A stretch of 64,000 bases of DNA from Plutella xylostella (lineage: Eukaryota; Arthropoda; Insecta; Lepidoptera; Plutellidae), in contig NC_063992.1 in the NCBI RefSeq assembly GCF_932276165.1, positions 2,552,001 through 2,616,000 of the forward strand. Direction: 5' to 3'. A program made the position numbers and the translations under genes. Below are positions 25,801 to 40,800 of this stretch, in pieces (position 1 is the first letter of the stretch; every line of letters starts with the position of its first letter). The notes below the pieces were generated by a model, which worked only from the letters and a program-made list of their open reading frames with translations, made no database searches and had not been told where the DNA came from.

Positions 25801-28800
25801 AGTAACATCGAATAGTTTACAACATGCGACGGTACACTTCGTCACAGCGCCACAAGTTTTTTTTTTGCGGATGTAAAAGTTGTTCTCGAGTGTTTGATCG
25901 ATAATTACTGATTCGGTGTAACGAAATTCGAACATCCGATCTAGTTAATGGCAATTTAAGATGCTTAAAATATGATTTAGGGCGATCGCTTCATAGAACA
26001 CGATTATTGATGGCTGATTGAAAGTTAGTATAAAATTCATAGGTATATTTTGTCTGGATAGAGTTTAAATAGGCTGTATGAGATCATTATCTTATTAAGT
26101 CGGCTTCATCACTCATGACATTAACTTCAACCATATTAACAGTGCCTAAATTTTCACACGTCTCGTATCAAACATGACGATAAAAATCCATCGAAGCTTC
26201 GTTTGAAAAATGTTATCGATTAGCGAGTACAGAGTTACCCACACTCGCTAGGTGGCTAATGTTTTTGAATCCACATCAGCGGGTGTTAGGTTGAACTATG
26301 CTCCTAATATTCAACTACAAATCATCATCGACGAATTCCCATCAACTATCAAGCAGCGGTCACGACTAATAGTAAGAGATGAACCCATTCAACTGAGCAT
26401 TTAGCGTTCTGTCACATCCATTACTTTATACTCTTCCAACGATTAACTTGACGCCTTCAACAAGACAGCAATGGTCAAAAACCGGTCGGAAGCGACCGTA
26501 GAAGGTTAAAGTTTGAAGAGTCAGTAAGTGTGATGTATAGATACACATCAGGCACCGAGTCGTTATAGCTTATAAACAGCCATTTCACAATTAACAGACT
26601 ATATTTAAATAAATTTGCGTCAATTTTCAATAGCACGTCAATAAATCTAATTATCAAATAGATTATGTTGATGCTCCGTGTGAAGACAGACAGTTACGTG
26701 TTTGATTTTAGAAGATGCAATAAAATAAATTATTATAGTTAAATGAGCATTAATTTACAAACAAAAAGGCACAATGTAATTAATAGGAGTGAAATATTCA
26801 AAAGAGGAATTAGAAGAGCAAAAAGGAAACGAATATTAAAAAAAAACAATAGGTAGGTACGTAGGTATTAAGCATAAAATTTAACGAAATTTCTAAACTG
26901 ATAAGTCATTCTGCTTCTAAGTTCGAAGTTTAAAAAAAGTAAATCACGCTCATCAATATAGATGAGCCAATAACGATATTGGTAACATAAATAACTTTAA
27001 TAGGTTAATGACCTTAACTTCCGAACTAGTGAACACTGTGAGAACGACCTCAAAAATATTTAGATGAAGTTTGACAGTTTGGACTTGACGTTTTTGTACA
27101 AATTAAAGAAGAAACTACTAAAAACTAATGTTTCTTTTTGTTAGGTACTTTCCAGATCCAACCTTAGCAGGAATAAACATCGTGACATACGTACCAAACG
27201 TATGTAATGTTTATCGTTCCAATCCGACGTTTCCATTTGTTTATCTTCGTGATGATAATTTCCGCTAAAGCCTAAAGACTTATGCATCAATTATTCTGAA
27301 GTATATGGATATAGGTACCAAGTTAAAATTATAATTATCTCAGGATTTGTCCAGATAGATAAATAAAATTCAAACCACGTTGTAGAACTTAAGTTGTAAC
27401 ATCATCCGTGTAATAATCTGATATATCATGTGTTATGGGAAAGCTGCGAGGCAAGCGTGACCGACCAACTCAAGTTTCGATCTCGTCTCGATTGGGAGAC
27501 CTCATGAGAATGGCTTTTCATTCAGTAAAATTCACGTTCGAAGAAATTAGGTACTCATAGTAATAAGGCCGCCATTTGTACCGTCTATGTTGTGCATATT
27601 CTATTGTAATTTCTGTGTTTGTGTGCAATAAAGAATTATATATCTATCTATCTTACGAAGATATACTAGAGAACATGTGGCCATACATTGTATTCGGCTA
27701 CCTAATTGCGAGCGACTGGTATCTGTTCTTGTATGTAAATTCTAAACATCTGCTTCCAATTCGAAATTATGTAATATATTATAAATTTCTATGAAATACT
27801 CTATAAAATGTAAAGAAATACTTAATAAAAAAAATACAATGCGGGATAATTTGGAGCAATCATTGATCACCCATTTTTAGTTAACTTTTTAACAAAAAGG
27901 CCATTCTTAATAAAAAAGCGGACTTAATGTGAGTTTTTATGCAGTTAATATAATTTCGCAAATGATACGTTGAATTGTTCGTTTCCGGCTTTTTAAAAGT
28001 GCGTTACCAAAAAGGTTGAGACCTTTTTTCTGTCAAACCAGCCTGGGTGTAAGGACCAAACTTTTTTGTGAGTAAGTATATGAATTTAAAAAAAAGTTCG
28101 CCAAAGGGCGTATTCTTCGTTCTAAGTATCTTTAAGGTTTCCTGGTCGAACCAGTTAGTTAGTAGGTTCTTCATCTTGAGTTATGCCTGTGAAGACGTTT
28201 ATCTCTAACAACACAAAACAATATATTATTATTTGAACAAACCAATTTGTTCTTTGCATTATTGAAATTGTGATTTGTAGCGCGTTTGAATTGTTTATTT
28301 GTTTCCTTTCTCAGTGTAAACTTAGTGAGTTTACTGTTTTCCGGTAGCTAATTTGCTTAAAGAAAGTCAAATACAAAGTAGAACACTGACGGTTTTGATT
28401 TTTTCGCGTAGTACATGGGCGCTTGTGACATCCCGTCGATGTTCTGCGGTGAACCTCACCCCCTGCGACCCGCAGCCGCGTAATATGGGTACACGTTTTC
28501 ACATTATTGTACATAAGCGTATCGAATTTTAGACTATACACACAATAAAATTAATATTCTACATACCTTAAGTTTTACAAATACCCCGCGTTTGATGATA
28601 TATGTATAAAGGGTGTATAGTCTAAATAAAAACATTCTCCATAGTAAAAAAGTCACGTGACCAACAAATTTTCTATGGAAAATGTTATTTTTTCGCGAAT
28701 TTTGAAATTCTGATTTCAGTTTCGGGCTTAGATATACCATGCTGCACATGTAGGTTCCGGCTTAGTATACCCTTTTTGCAACATCCTGTATATTATTCAT

Positions 28801-31800
28801 TTTCTGACTTGTGAAATGGATTAGTTGATTTATCAACCAATTATGTTTGGACATGAAGGTTTCATTTGCGTTCGAATCTCGAAAAGAAACCGACCAATTT
28901 GGCACTAGGTTTATATCTAGTTATTTTCTAAATGAAAAGTCGATCTCATAAATTTTGCTATAAATTATCTTTCGGCGTTTTCAAAGTAGCTGAGTTTCGT
29001 CTATAGATTTATTGGTTTTCGGTAGTGTTGGATTTAGTGAACTGTTCTATTAATCACTTTTGCCGGCAATTCAATAGCATTGCAACTGTTTCCCGTCTCT
29101 AGAAAAATGTAGAAATATTTTAAATAAGTATTTTTTTTCCTATTCACTTTTTAAAATAATAATAATATAAAAAGGTAACATTGTTTGTTTGGTCGTCTTA
29201 TACAGGGTGTTAAAAAGCCAAATGAGCCAAAATGATGACTAAAGAAATCATTCTGAACAACTTTAGCTACTCCTTATGAAAAAATATAATATAATATAAT
29301 CTATGTACTTATGTGATTCTTCAAAGAAACTTTGTTGGTCACCTGACTTTTTAATAAATTTACCACTTTTGTAACACTATGTACTTATGTATAGGAACTG
29401 GGTAGGCACAAATATTATTAAGGACATGTTTACACGGAGCGCTCAGAGAATTTTATGAGCAATATTCTCTTAGTGGTATTTTAAACACGGTAGTCCACTC
29501 AATCATGCCGCGTGTTATCTATTCATAAGCTAGAAATGGTTTGCAAATGCCGATGCAACCAGTTTCACAGTGGAACCCTATTTGCAGAAATGGAACCTAA
29601 CTTACTTTAGTTTGTATCGTGAAATAAAATAAATATCTTGGCAGAAACTATTCGTGATTAAACAAAGACCAAAAAAAAACTTTCTCTTAATCTATTTGTA
29701 ATAGGGGGTTACAATTCGCTAATATTTGTCTGCTATGTGTTTTGATGTGGTCAATAACTATATGATTTTGTTATAATCTCTAGGAGTTAAATCCAATAAT
29801 TGAAATTCCATTACTATTTACCTAATTTTATAATAGGATAGGTAAATTTTACGTGAAATGCAGAGTTCTGGTTTCATTTCCGATGTCCCACGACATGGCA
29901 TTTCAATGTTTTAATAGCTTCCCGTTTTTAGTTTTATCACTTTTATATCCTCTTTACTATGTACATTTAGGTTTTAGCGTGCGAATTTAGGATTCCTTCT
30001 ATTCCCAGTGAAATTGGAGAATTAAAAAGACTATTAACATTAGCTACTTAGTTAGAATAAGATAAAGCCCTTACGAGGGTGACATAGTCACTTTAGGGTA
30101 CTAAACCCTCAATAAAATTAATAGATAAAAAAAAATAAAAAAAAACATTAGCTACTTACAAAAAAAACTGATGCGTTGTTAAATGGATTCAATATTGCAG
30201 ATTCCGTTTTGGAGTAATTTGGTGCTATCTCAATGGAACTTTTTCATTGCTCCTATTTTCGTTTTCTCGGAATATGTAATTTTTATTTTAAATATACATA
30301 CGTAGGTATTATACTTACGTAGGAGGGTGGATGTAATTATTTATTTAAAGAGATCTATAAAACTAATACATTTATACTAAAACTTTATCACATTATTAAT
30401 TGCCTGGAAGCCGATATTTGGTACTTTCTGTCACATTCAACCGACATTAAGATGCCGTTTTGATATTCATGTCTCGAAAACCATAAAAGTATCATCAAAC
30501 ACAAAACGCTAACCGGTTCCCGGAGTCTAAAATAATTAGATGACTTCATTACCTGTTCCAGCTAGACAAATGTTGGTATAAAATACCTAATTCGCCAACG
30601 ATTTATGGTTTATTTCTTTGTTATATGAAAAGGGCAGTTGATTTAAATGTTAATGCCTATAATATATCGCTTATATTTCTTTACCTGTGTTGTATTATTT
30701 TTTATAATTATGTAGATATGGAATAAAATATTGTGAAAAGGATTGATGCAATAAAGTTGTATGATTTTATTTCTTGAAAACATTTTTTTTCTTATAATAT
30801 ATTTATTTTTTACACAAAACATACAAGGTATCCCATTAGATTTAACTCCTTTTGAAAATAAATATCATAGGTTAGTAAATTTACCAATCACTTGTCCGCA
30901 CACCAGTACCCTCCCAAGGCGGGTAAAAGGCGATTTGTAGCTTTCCCACTAATGTCCCCTCTGCGTTGGTTCTTTACCAAATCAGTAGCTTAATCACTTG
31001 TTAATTTGTTACAATCGAGCACAAAAGTGCCGCTTCTACTAAATTTATGGCTTCATTTTGGTCACCTTGTTTGTCTTTTTTTAAACCTTTTAAGATGTGT
31101 TGTGACTTTTGATTTGTGCCGCGTCGCCGTCGCGTCGTAACGGTCGGCTGGAGTTTGGCAATTATTTCACGTTAGTGGGCAAATTTGACAGGTACACTTT
31201 TGTACTTGATTTATTCATTCTAAGGTGACATATCAACCGATGAAACTAACTTACTTGTCTTAGCCAGAATCAAGACTGTTGTATAAAAGTGTTTATATAC
31301 CTGTACTTGTTATCAGCAGATTATATTCTTTTATTGGCGGTTTGTATTGTTAAGGAACCATACTTTGTTTCATGTAACGAGATGCAAACACATTTTAGTG
31401 CATAATGCCAGTAAAGGACTACCTATTTAAAATACATAAATTCAACATTCAAATCTCAGGTACTGGACAGCTTCATTGTTGAAAAAAGTTGCCTACCAAC
31501 ATCACCAAACATAAAACCAACCTACTGAAAAATAGATAGGTAGGTACATAATTCATGAAAAAAACACATAACATCGTTAGTCGGTTGTCTGTCTGATGTA
31601 CTCATTATGTCGCTTGCACATTGCTCTTCCATCACTCACATCCACTTTCTACTCGTAATGGACCACTGATAAAATATTTGTGAGGATTCCTTTGTAATCA
31701 TATTGTTTTATCTAAGTACCTATATTGTTAGTTGGACTTACAGAAATAACAATCATATCCCTAATTTATTATTCATAAACAATACCTACAAAAAAACACA

Positions 31801-34800
31801 CCACCAATGAAAATAATTTAAAATATAACGTACACAACGAATAGGTACAACGACGAACTTATAGCTTTAAGCATTCCCTACCAAACAGGATTTGGCTGGA
31901 GCAGTTATTTTTGACCTAAATAAGGATAAGGCAAGGAAGAAGAAAAATAAGAAGAAGTTATTTTTGACATATTTTTTATATTGGAGTTACTTACTGCAGA
32001 GATTTCACCTAAGAAACAGCTTACTACACCCTCAGATCAACTACAAATAGATTCGCAATCGCCGTGTGCACTATTCTCTTTCTCACTCAAACCATAGATG
32101 TTGCCGACAAAAAAATAAAACCTAAATATGGGGAAATTTAACTTATCATAATAACAAAAACAAAACTTGAGTATATCGTCGGTTGATAGGAAAAAGACAC
32201 TAAAGGCTAATTTTTCAATAGCCAGACAAAAGTTTTGCTGGGAAATAATTTTGATGCTGTTGCGTCTCAATGTTTCTCAATGTTTGTATTACCCAGATAA
32301 CATTTATCTGAATATTGAAAAATCAGCCTTAGTGAGTTTTTCCTGTCAACCGACGATATAAGAAAAAAAACTTTACTCATACTTATTTGATTTCAATATA
32401 ATTATTTAATATACACAAACTGAGTGCATTGTATAATTCATTGTCTTCGTCCAATCGAAACAATCCTCTTCAAAATGTGCCGGACACAATTTTTGTATGT
32501 TTCCTTGGTTCCCAATTTGTGCGACCGGTAATTTCTATCCATTATCTTGATATTTTTTTTTCTGTCGGAAACCTATGAAAGAGATAAATGGATGAGCATG
32601 AGCATTATAATCGTGGTCCAAATATGTGATGGGGTTTTTTTTAAAGGAAACACGTATTTCGTATAAATACAATAAACTTTATATTATACAGAAGAAATCA
32701 CACATGGAAGAAAAAAAAAGAAACGAACGTTTCCTCACAATGAGAGGCACCTCATTTGAAAGAGGAGAATGACTTCTACAAAATACAATCTTCACAAAAA
32801 CCGAATTCGTGCGCCCCATTTGTAAACCCAACCCGAGTCCGTTACAATTTCTAGTATTTTCTTTGCATACTATAATATTTGTGGGTAAAATAAATTTTCA
32901 ATAACTTGCAACACCATGTGATTTGTTATGATATGGTACCTCGTAATTTTTACTTAAAACTGATACTAAAAGACCTTACAGTATTAAAATTAGTATCGTT
33001 TTATATTAAAATCGAGCCAATAGATAGTACTATGATGAATGTAAGCTTGTTAAACTTGATAGTATCTACTTACATGTGAAAATATATCTCATCCATCATT
33101 CCATCGTGTTTTCGTTCAATATGCTCTATACAACCGAACAAAATCCACCCACCCATGTCACACACTCGTTAAGTGATGATAATAGTCTAATAAACTTAAT
33201 AAACACCCACAAATCACTAGCAAATCAAAAATAAATAGCATTTAGAAAAATTTGTTGTAACTGTCAGCCTTTGTTTGGCAAAGATTTTTCATTTGTTTCA
33301 TTGTTTGGCAAAGAGAACTGACGTAAACAGGCGCCACAGCAAAAAGGACAAAAAACATTTACAGCTTAACGTTTCTTTCTTACGCTTAATGTAGCTAAGC
33401 GTCTCTTTTTCGCAATGTCAGAACTGTCACGATTATACCCCTGTGACTACACCAAAACGAAATATCTAAGTAGCAAGAGTGAAACTTCTATAAGATTGCC
33501 CAATATTTGAGCGATTTCTTTCGCCTCTTAATTAGAGAGCTATTATACTAACTGATACTATTCCAAAACAAATGTTCTCCAATAATTCAAATAGACCAGT
33601 TGCAGCATAACGGAAGCAACTCGTACATTCCTCGTCTATGTACGGATAGCACTAACAGTCGCACCAGTAGATAACCGAACCCAACCAGGGACGTATTCAG
33701 GGTGGGAGGAACTCGACAAAATTCACCTTCTCTTTGCAGACTTTGTAATACTTAAATAAGTAAATTAAAAAATATCTCGAAACAAGGTGAACAATTTTCT
33801 ATGGAACTTGGATTACTATATAACGTAAAATCTTTTTTTATGGATTAGATTATAATTTACGATTACAAAGATCACTACTTGGTAGAGGCAAATATATTAT
33901 TTGTTTCAAAACACTTTAGATAGATATCAGTGCCTGCAAATACATTATATACTTGCACCATTTATTGGCTCAGTTATTAAGCCTGAGTACGTCCGCTGAT
34001 TTGCTTATTAATAAGAGCGAACAACAAATCTGTATTGCTTAACGGTAAAGTCGAGAATGCTAATTTGGCTCAGTACTATCTGGTGTAATAAGTGTACGCC
34101 TTATTCAAGATCTTTCGGCAGCGGCAGAGCTTCCATTGAAGATTACATTTTTATTATTATTTTTAATTTTTATTAAAACATTTAATTTTTATTTAAACAT
34201 TATGGGCCTTACCACAAAAACTTAGACAGTATTTAACAGATGTTTACCGCTGTCAAACGAGTACGAAATCTGTCAAATTTCCTTTTAAACACTTGCAAAA
34301 CGGTGTTCAAAGTTTTTTGTGGTAGCACAGTATTTATTTAAACCATTTATTTCAGCCAACAAGAGCCATAATTTGTTAGTAAGAATGTTGCTTATTCTAT
34401 GTTAGTTACTTACAGCTAATAATACTTAATCGTAAAAAAAAATATTTACATATTTTTACTTAGCCTGTTCCCGTCACTATTCGCACCCAGTGCTCCAATA
34501 TTCGACCGTCAGTCCGATCTGCAATTACCTTCAGGATGGAGTTAGTACTTATATACGAGTTCATTATGATATTGGAGCCCGCAATCGGTCAGTCAGATGA
34601 AGTTTTGTTTTAGGCGGAAACTAGAATAATATTGTGCAATATATTTATTGTGCAACGACCGAATGGCGTAGAGGTTAGTGACCCTGACTACTGAGCCGAT
34701 GGTCCCGGGTTCGATTCCCGGCTGGGGCAGATATTTGTTTAAATACAGATATTTGTTCTCGGGTCTTGGATGTGTCCGTAAAATGGCAATAGGCCCGCCC

Positions 34801-37800
34801 CCTATTACATTGGGACTAACATAACGCATTAGTACAAGGCGTGAGTGTATGTATTTATTGTGCAATAAGTTTTGAATCCAAATGGCGTTTGCGCAATCTT
34901 CAATATTAACCCTAGACGATGAATTATATTGCACAATTGTCAATATTGCGCAATATAATTGATCGTCTAGAACGAGTCCCCCTTATTCGTTGTAAATTGA
35001 TCCAAGATGTTATTTTTGGCGTTTAAAATTATTATAAAGACCTGTGTTAAAATCATACGGCATATTATTTTATATTGTTATGGTATAAATTATGTGTAGT
35101 ACCTACCTAATTTGTAAAAATGTATATTGAATATTATCCCAATGTACGTTCTTACTTCCTTCAATATTTTGTAGGTAACTATAACTATAGCTACTACATA
35201 CCTTTTATACAACGCAAGTGTATTAACACTTCTTATGCCTTGTTACAATGCAAAGAACATGTTTTAGTCCTTAATCCGGATCCATAAAATACTTAATTGA
35301 ATGTTTCGAGTTTTTTCATTCATTTTATTTGTAAAACTTTATTTAGTGGTCTAGATGCAAATGGTAACGAGGTACGGATAGCAGGTAAATTAAACATTTT
35401 TCTGTGAATCAAATATATTGGCCACTATATTTTTTACTACAATACAAAAAGTTGAGAGTACACATATCACTTATGATGAGTTAAGTTAAGTATAAAAGTA
35501 TATTTTTTTCCATATTATCTTCTTTTTTTAATTCTTAAAAAAAAACAAAAGAAAACTAATTCAAAGTTGAAACTACACGCCATTGGCTAAAATATTTAAT
35601 GAAATACCAGGAACGGGGAATTCAAAGGAGCTTACGCTTTCTAAGAACTTGATTACATTTTGATTATTACTTTATAATTTTTACTCGGAACTATCAACTA
35701 TCATGCATTAAAGAAAGAATGAAAATAACAACAAAAATTACAATTTAAAAATATTATATAATATAATATTCGTAATGGAAATCTGTGCCGTGATATATTG
35801 GCTGCCTCCGAGAACAGCCCACCGCTTACAAAATAATTATGAACCCGAAAGTTAGGCTAACCCGTGATTGCCTACCGAATTGCATCCACGCGAAAATGCG
35901 ACCAATTTAAAACCGACCCAGCCGAAACGATATCAAACCTTAAGCAGTTGAATTAAGGCTTTTCGAGTCTAAAACAAGTGCCATGGTATGTTTGCTTCCA
36001 TTTCATCCCAGTTATTAAGCTCAATTATAAAGTCGCAAAAATAAATGTAAAAATAAGCCCAGATAGGGCTGGCGGAGTCTTGATTAAAACTGTGACAGGT
36101 TGATTGCGAATCTTATCCTAATTTCGCCTTTTGGCTTCTGTTGGGCGATTTCTGTGTCTTATTGTGATGTGTAAATTATAGGCATTGTCATAGGCTGCGA
36201 GCGGTTTGATTAATTTTGTAGTATTTTCAAGCTGCACCCTGAATATCTGACTTCCAAGCCGCACGGTTACTAATACTTCACTTATCCAAGTGAACGTTAC
36301 CGTAAAAAGAAAATAAGCAACGCTTTTATCTGTAAAGTACACGGGTTTAGTTTTCTCTTGTCATGTTATGTAACGACAAAAACATTACCCTCCTGGTGCA
36401 GTGGGGTAAAAACCATTCCACGGTGACTTACGTGGCACGTGGCTTTAGGAGACGGCTGGAGGAATGCCTATCACCGACCCAGGAAAGTCACTTTAGCTTT
36501 ACAAAAACGATATTTTGCAGCGCTACTGCGTTAAACGAGGCTCTATCTCGTTGTATTAAATGTACTAATTGCATGATAGCTGAAACGTCGTATATTTCGT
36601 CAAGCAGGAGTACCCCTCCAGTTCCTATCAGTTCATTGGTTCGCCAGCAGTCACGACCAAGATTCGTGCTCCACCAAACGCAGTGTGACAAACAATAAAG
36701 TAATTCAATTTAACGCCCAATAAACTCGTAGAAGCCGGTGTAAACTCTGGCCAGGATTTAATGGAAGTCAAGCTAAGCGTGGCTTCTATAAGTTTTATTG
36801 TAATGGACGTTGGGTTTTGGAATGAATTGGTCATGATTTCTTCGTTTGTGTCTTCATTGATTTAAATTACGGTTTTTTGGTCATACGTTTCACGACGCGT
36901 GCTTGGCAGGATATTTGCTGTTTCCTTTACCTTTTACTATAGGGAAAAACATTCGAGACATTACTTGGTGCAGCAACATTAAATACAATTTTATTTTTAC
37001 GATTTCCTCAATGGAAATTGTTCTACTTACTAATAGCTACGCGTTAAATCAGAAAATGTGATAATGCATCGTATTAGCGCTATAAAGGCGGTGTTTACAC
37101 TTGTCAGGCGTGTAAGGCACCGTGCACACGTCACGGTATAGCACGCACGAGGGTGCGCGGCAGACCGTATGATCGCTTGTCATCTTTACTTGGAAATTAT
37201 AGTGACGGTAAAACGACCAATTATTATTCATTCAATTATTAATAATGTGCGATATGAAACAAATTAGGTGTTAACTACGTGTATTTACTACATACAGAAA
37301 ATACATTTGTAGGTGAATTTATGTGTGTTAAACTGTTCAATATGAATTATTGTAAAAAACTATAAGAACATCGAACAACATTAAATATTATGTAAAAATA
37401 CCTAAGTACAAAAATCCGGCCTTATGCTCAAAGAAATCAGACAACCTTTGAATGGAAGAGATAATTTAAACACATTTTTGGGGAAGATTTAGAAAAAATC
37501 TGACAAAAAATACCACGGTAAAGACAACAGATAAAATCTAATCTAATCAGGAATACATCAGTAATTGCTTAATAAAATCAATTACACTGTTTACCAACAC
37601 GTCACGGTCTAGCACTCACCCTCCCGGACCGCCACGTGGTATACCGGACCGTGAACATAGTGTGCACTGCGCTTTATCACACCCTCGTGTCACGCTCGGT
37701 ATTGCACGCAAACAGGCATGTCCGTTTATTGAATTACCTTGTTTTATGTCACTTTTGTAATAAGGTGCTTGTTTTTTTATTGTGCCTATAAATTATCTTT

Positions 37801-40800
37801 TATGTTAGGAATATACTAATGGGTTAACCGGGACGCCCTATAGATTGATAAACCTATATTGCCTTGTTAGTTCATGTTCTTCGCTTCTTGTTCAGCAGTC
37901 AACATTATATTGGTTGGTGCTGAAATTAACAAATTGGGGTGGTGCTTTTAACAATATGCCTACAATAAATAAAATAACGCAGAAACAAGACAGTATATTT
38001 TGAAAATCTCAAATCACAGGTCTCCGGCACAAGTGTGCTCAAACGCTACGTGCAATTCATCAAGTATGCTGCAGTCATTTTGAAATGCACGGCAATTTGT
38101 GTACTGCCCGCATTCATTTTAGTTACCGGTAGGAACAGGAGCCTACGGTCAAACGGCTGGGCAATAATGGCCGGCCATTACAGAAGCTACCCGCGGCCTT
38201 CACGATTTTGTCCGCATTTCATAAATTGGTTTTCTCTTATTTCTTTGAGGCACGTGCTGTACTGGTTGGCTTTGAGTCCTTGAGTTGTACTCCGCGGCTC
38301 GGCTAAGTACGGGGTCCGTTACCCTTGATTATAGAGGGTTATGCGGTGTTGAATGGATACAATGTTGCAAAGTTTGCTATATGTTTGTCCAGCTACATAA
38401 TATATTCTAAAATATTATATTATGTATCAGTTAATAATGGTCCTGAAAAACGTTAGACAGCAGCTCCAACAGAAGAGCAATTACTGATGCTTACGGAAAA
38501 TTACCGAAAGCACCTTTCTGCTAACTTTTATGTTTCACAAACAGCCACCAGGCGTTTCGTAATTTGGCTACGGATGCAAGGATGCCCTGATTGTGTCCCC
38601 GGGCACCGCACAGTGGGCAATCTCCGAAAATGCCCGAACTGCTAACCGTCCGAGCGATGCGCCGCGGGCGCGGACGTTGTTTCGATGGCTTCTGTTTAAT
38701 GCACTAAGCACGAAAAAACTTGACACGCAACATGAAGAAAGGCATTTGTAGGTAGATGGGTTATTTAGTCATGAGATGGGCGAGGTTTTTTAGAGAGTGG
38801 CGTTTTTTTGCTGTTAGTAGTGCCTAACATAGTAGAAAACTACAGGACTCAATGAAGGTATAAGACATTACCGACACTGCGACCCGCGGTAATTTTATTC
38901 AGCTGTTGCATTTAAGTTCCTTACTCTAAAAGTAATTATCACTCTACATTTTCAAGATCAAGCTATACAAACAAACGATTAAATGATCTAGCTTTCTAGA
39001 AAATATCAAACTAAACCATCCTAGGAAAACACAAACATAACGACACATCCTTGCCGGCTATATCGGAGTGATAGCAACAACAATCTACAGATTATCTTCT
39101 TGCACGAGTGGCCGGGCAAGTGACCGACGTGGCTGTCAGTATTTCACATCTGTAAATCTTTATACAGCAAAAGCAACCTTACTTTTCTGGGCTAAGGTGG
39201 ACAGTCGGTTGGTGGTGTAGATAAGTACGCATACATTAGGCTGCGTATATAGTGTATATAGCGAGCGGTTTGACGCCTCGGGACGCGCCGGCCGACGCTT
39301 CTGTGGATCGTGACTTCTATCGTGCGCCCGCGCCGGCGGGGAAGGCAGCGGACTAAATCGTACTTGGTGATTTGTTATGTCCTGAATATTAGAGGTATAA
39401 TGCACACTGTGTAATTTTCATGTGTCGTACGTGCCTATTTAGGGAAAATGGGGTAATTGTCACGATATTATTACAAAATTTATATAGGATCTTGAAATAG
39501 TGACATTCTAGTAAGATACGAATTGTATGAAATATTTGCAATGCAACTACGAAACCCGTTTTTTTGTAGGTCTATCAGAACATAATCATAACATTGTACC
39601 CAACTAAAAGCGTCAACAAACTGTAAACTATAATGTAACAATTTTACTGGACTTCATGCTTGTATTTCTGTATCAACCAGGACAAAGCTAAGAGTATTAC
39701 GAGTCACCCGCTGCGGTAGACCTTTTGTGTGCGCGAGTGTGCCGCATCATTACACCTCATTTATAATAAACAATGACAAGTGGCAGTGCCACTTCACTTG
39801 TTGTTATAGAGAATTACGCGTACGTTTTACTTGTAACCGGTAAACAACTGAAAATGACAAAATTCTCGCATTATCTGCAACATAGTTGCGCAGCAATTTC
39901 TGGAATTGTGACAGCAGTTTTTGTCACCGCAGCATTATTGTTACATTAAATACAAAATTAAATTATAGCTTTACACCTACCATTATTTAGTTATAATGTA
40001 GTAAAGATGAATGGAAAGTTATACATACATAGTCTGCAGAATTTCGGAATGGCTCTATTGTTTTGGAGTTCTTTCTCTCTATCTAAAAATAACTTAAGTA
40101 TCTCTGTAGTTGCTTTTAGAATTAGACATTTTTGTATTCGTAACCATCTAAGCCATTAATACAATAACTAGACTCAGTTTATTTTATTGCGGGCCCTAAA
40201 TCACTAAAATTAAAGCAAAACCAATGCTATGGCCTTCAGAACCAATTAACTAGAGATTTATCTGCCCAGATTTTTGCCGACCACAATTTTTTCGGCATGT
40301 CGAATCGAGCTACTGGATTCGTATGAACAAATCCAAATTCAATCCACCAATTTCCATGGTCTTTTTGTTATTAAGATGAATAACTCCGATTAATTGTAAA
40401 GTATTCGATTTTATTTGTGTAATTGAAGAAGTGATGGCTATCATGCGATTTGTGATAGTTGAAGATTGATGATGTGTGCAGACATTTATTGATGCGTGTT
40501 ATTTTGTGGATTTATTTTTGCGTAGAGCATGATCTCACGCGCACGATTTTGTAATCAGAATTCCAATTTCGAATTTTATGTTTGCTTAACTGCCGCTGCT
40601 TGAAATCTTTTTTTCTATCGCTATTAAGACACCATTTGAATAAAGAGAAAGGTATGGACCAAAAAGTCCGGGAACGCTACCCGTTTTCGGATTTTTGTGC
40701 AAAAAGTTGACGTCACAAAGAGAAGCCTCGTCCAGGAGCGACGTCCCGACGTTTTTGGGATAACGGTCCTAAGGATTTATAGCCGAAGTTTTGGAAATAA

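Larger units (their letters stand above)
25620..30035. other. Intron 1 stretch with minor repeats
   Basis: It contains one LINE tail (27545-27655), a moderately GC-rich patch at 28410-28500, and TACAGGGTG-type repeats at 28590-28795 and 29204-29400. No gene recognised. Confidence 0.45.

Noticed and set aside
36363..36698. 111-codon + strand frame
   Set aside because: Part of it lies over a decayed MITE related to 17891-18018, and no domain is visible.
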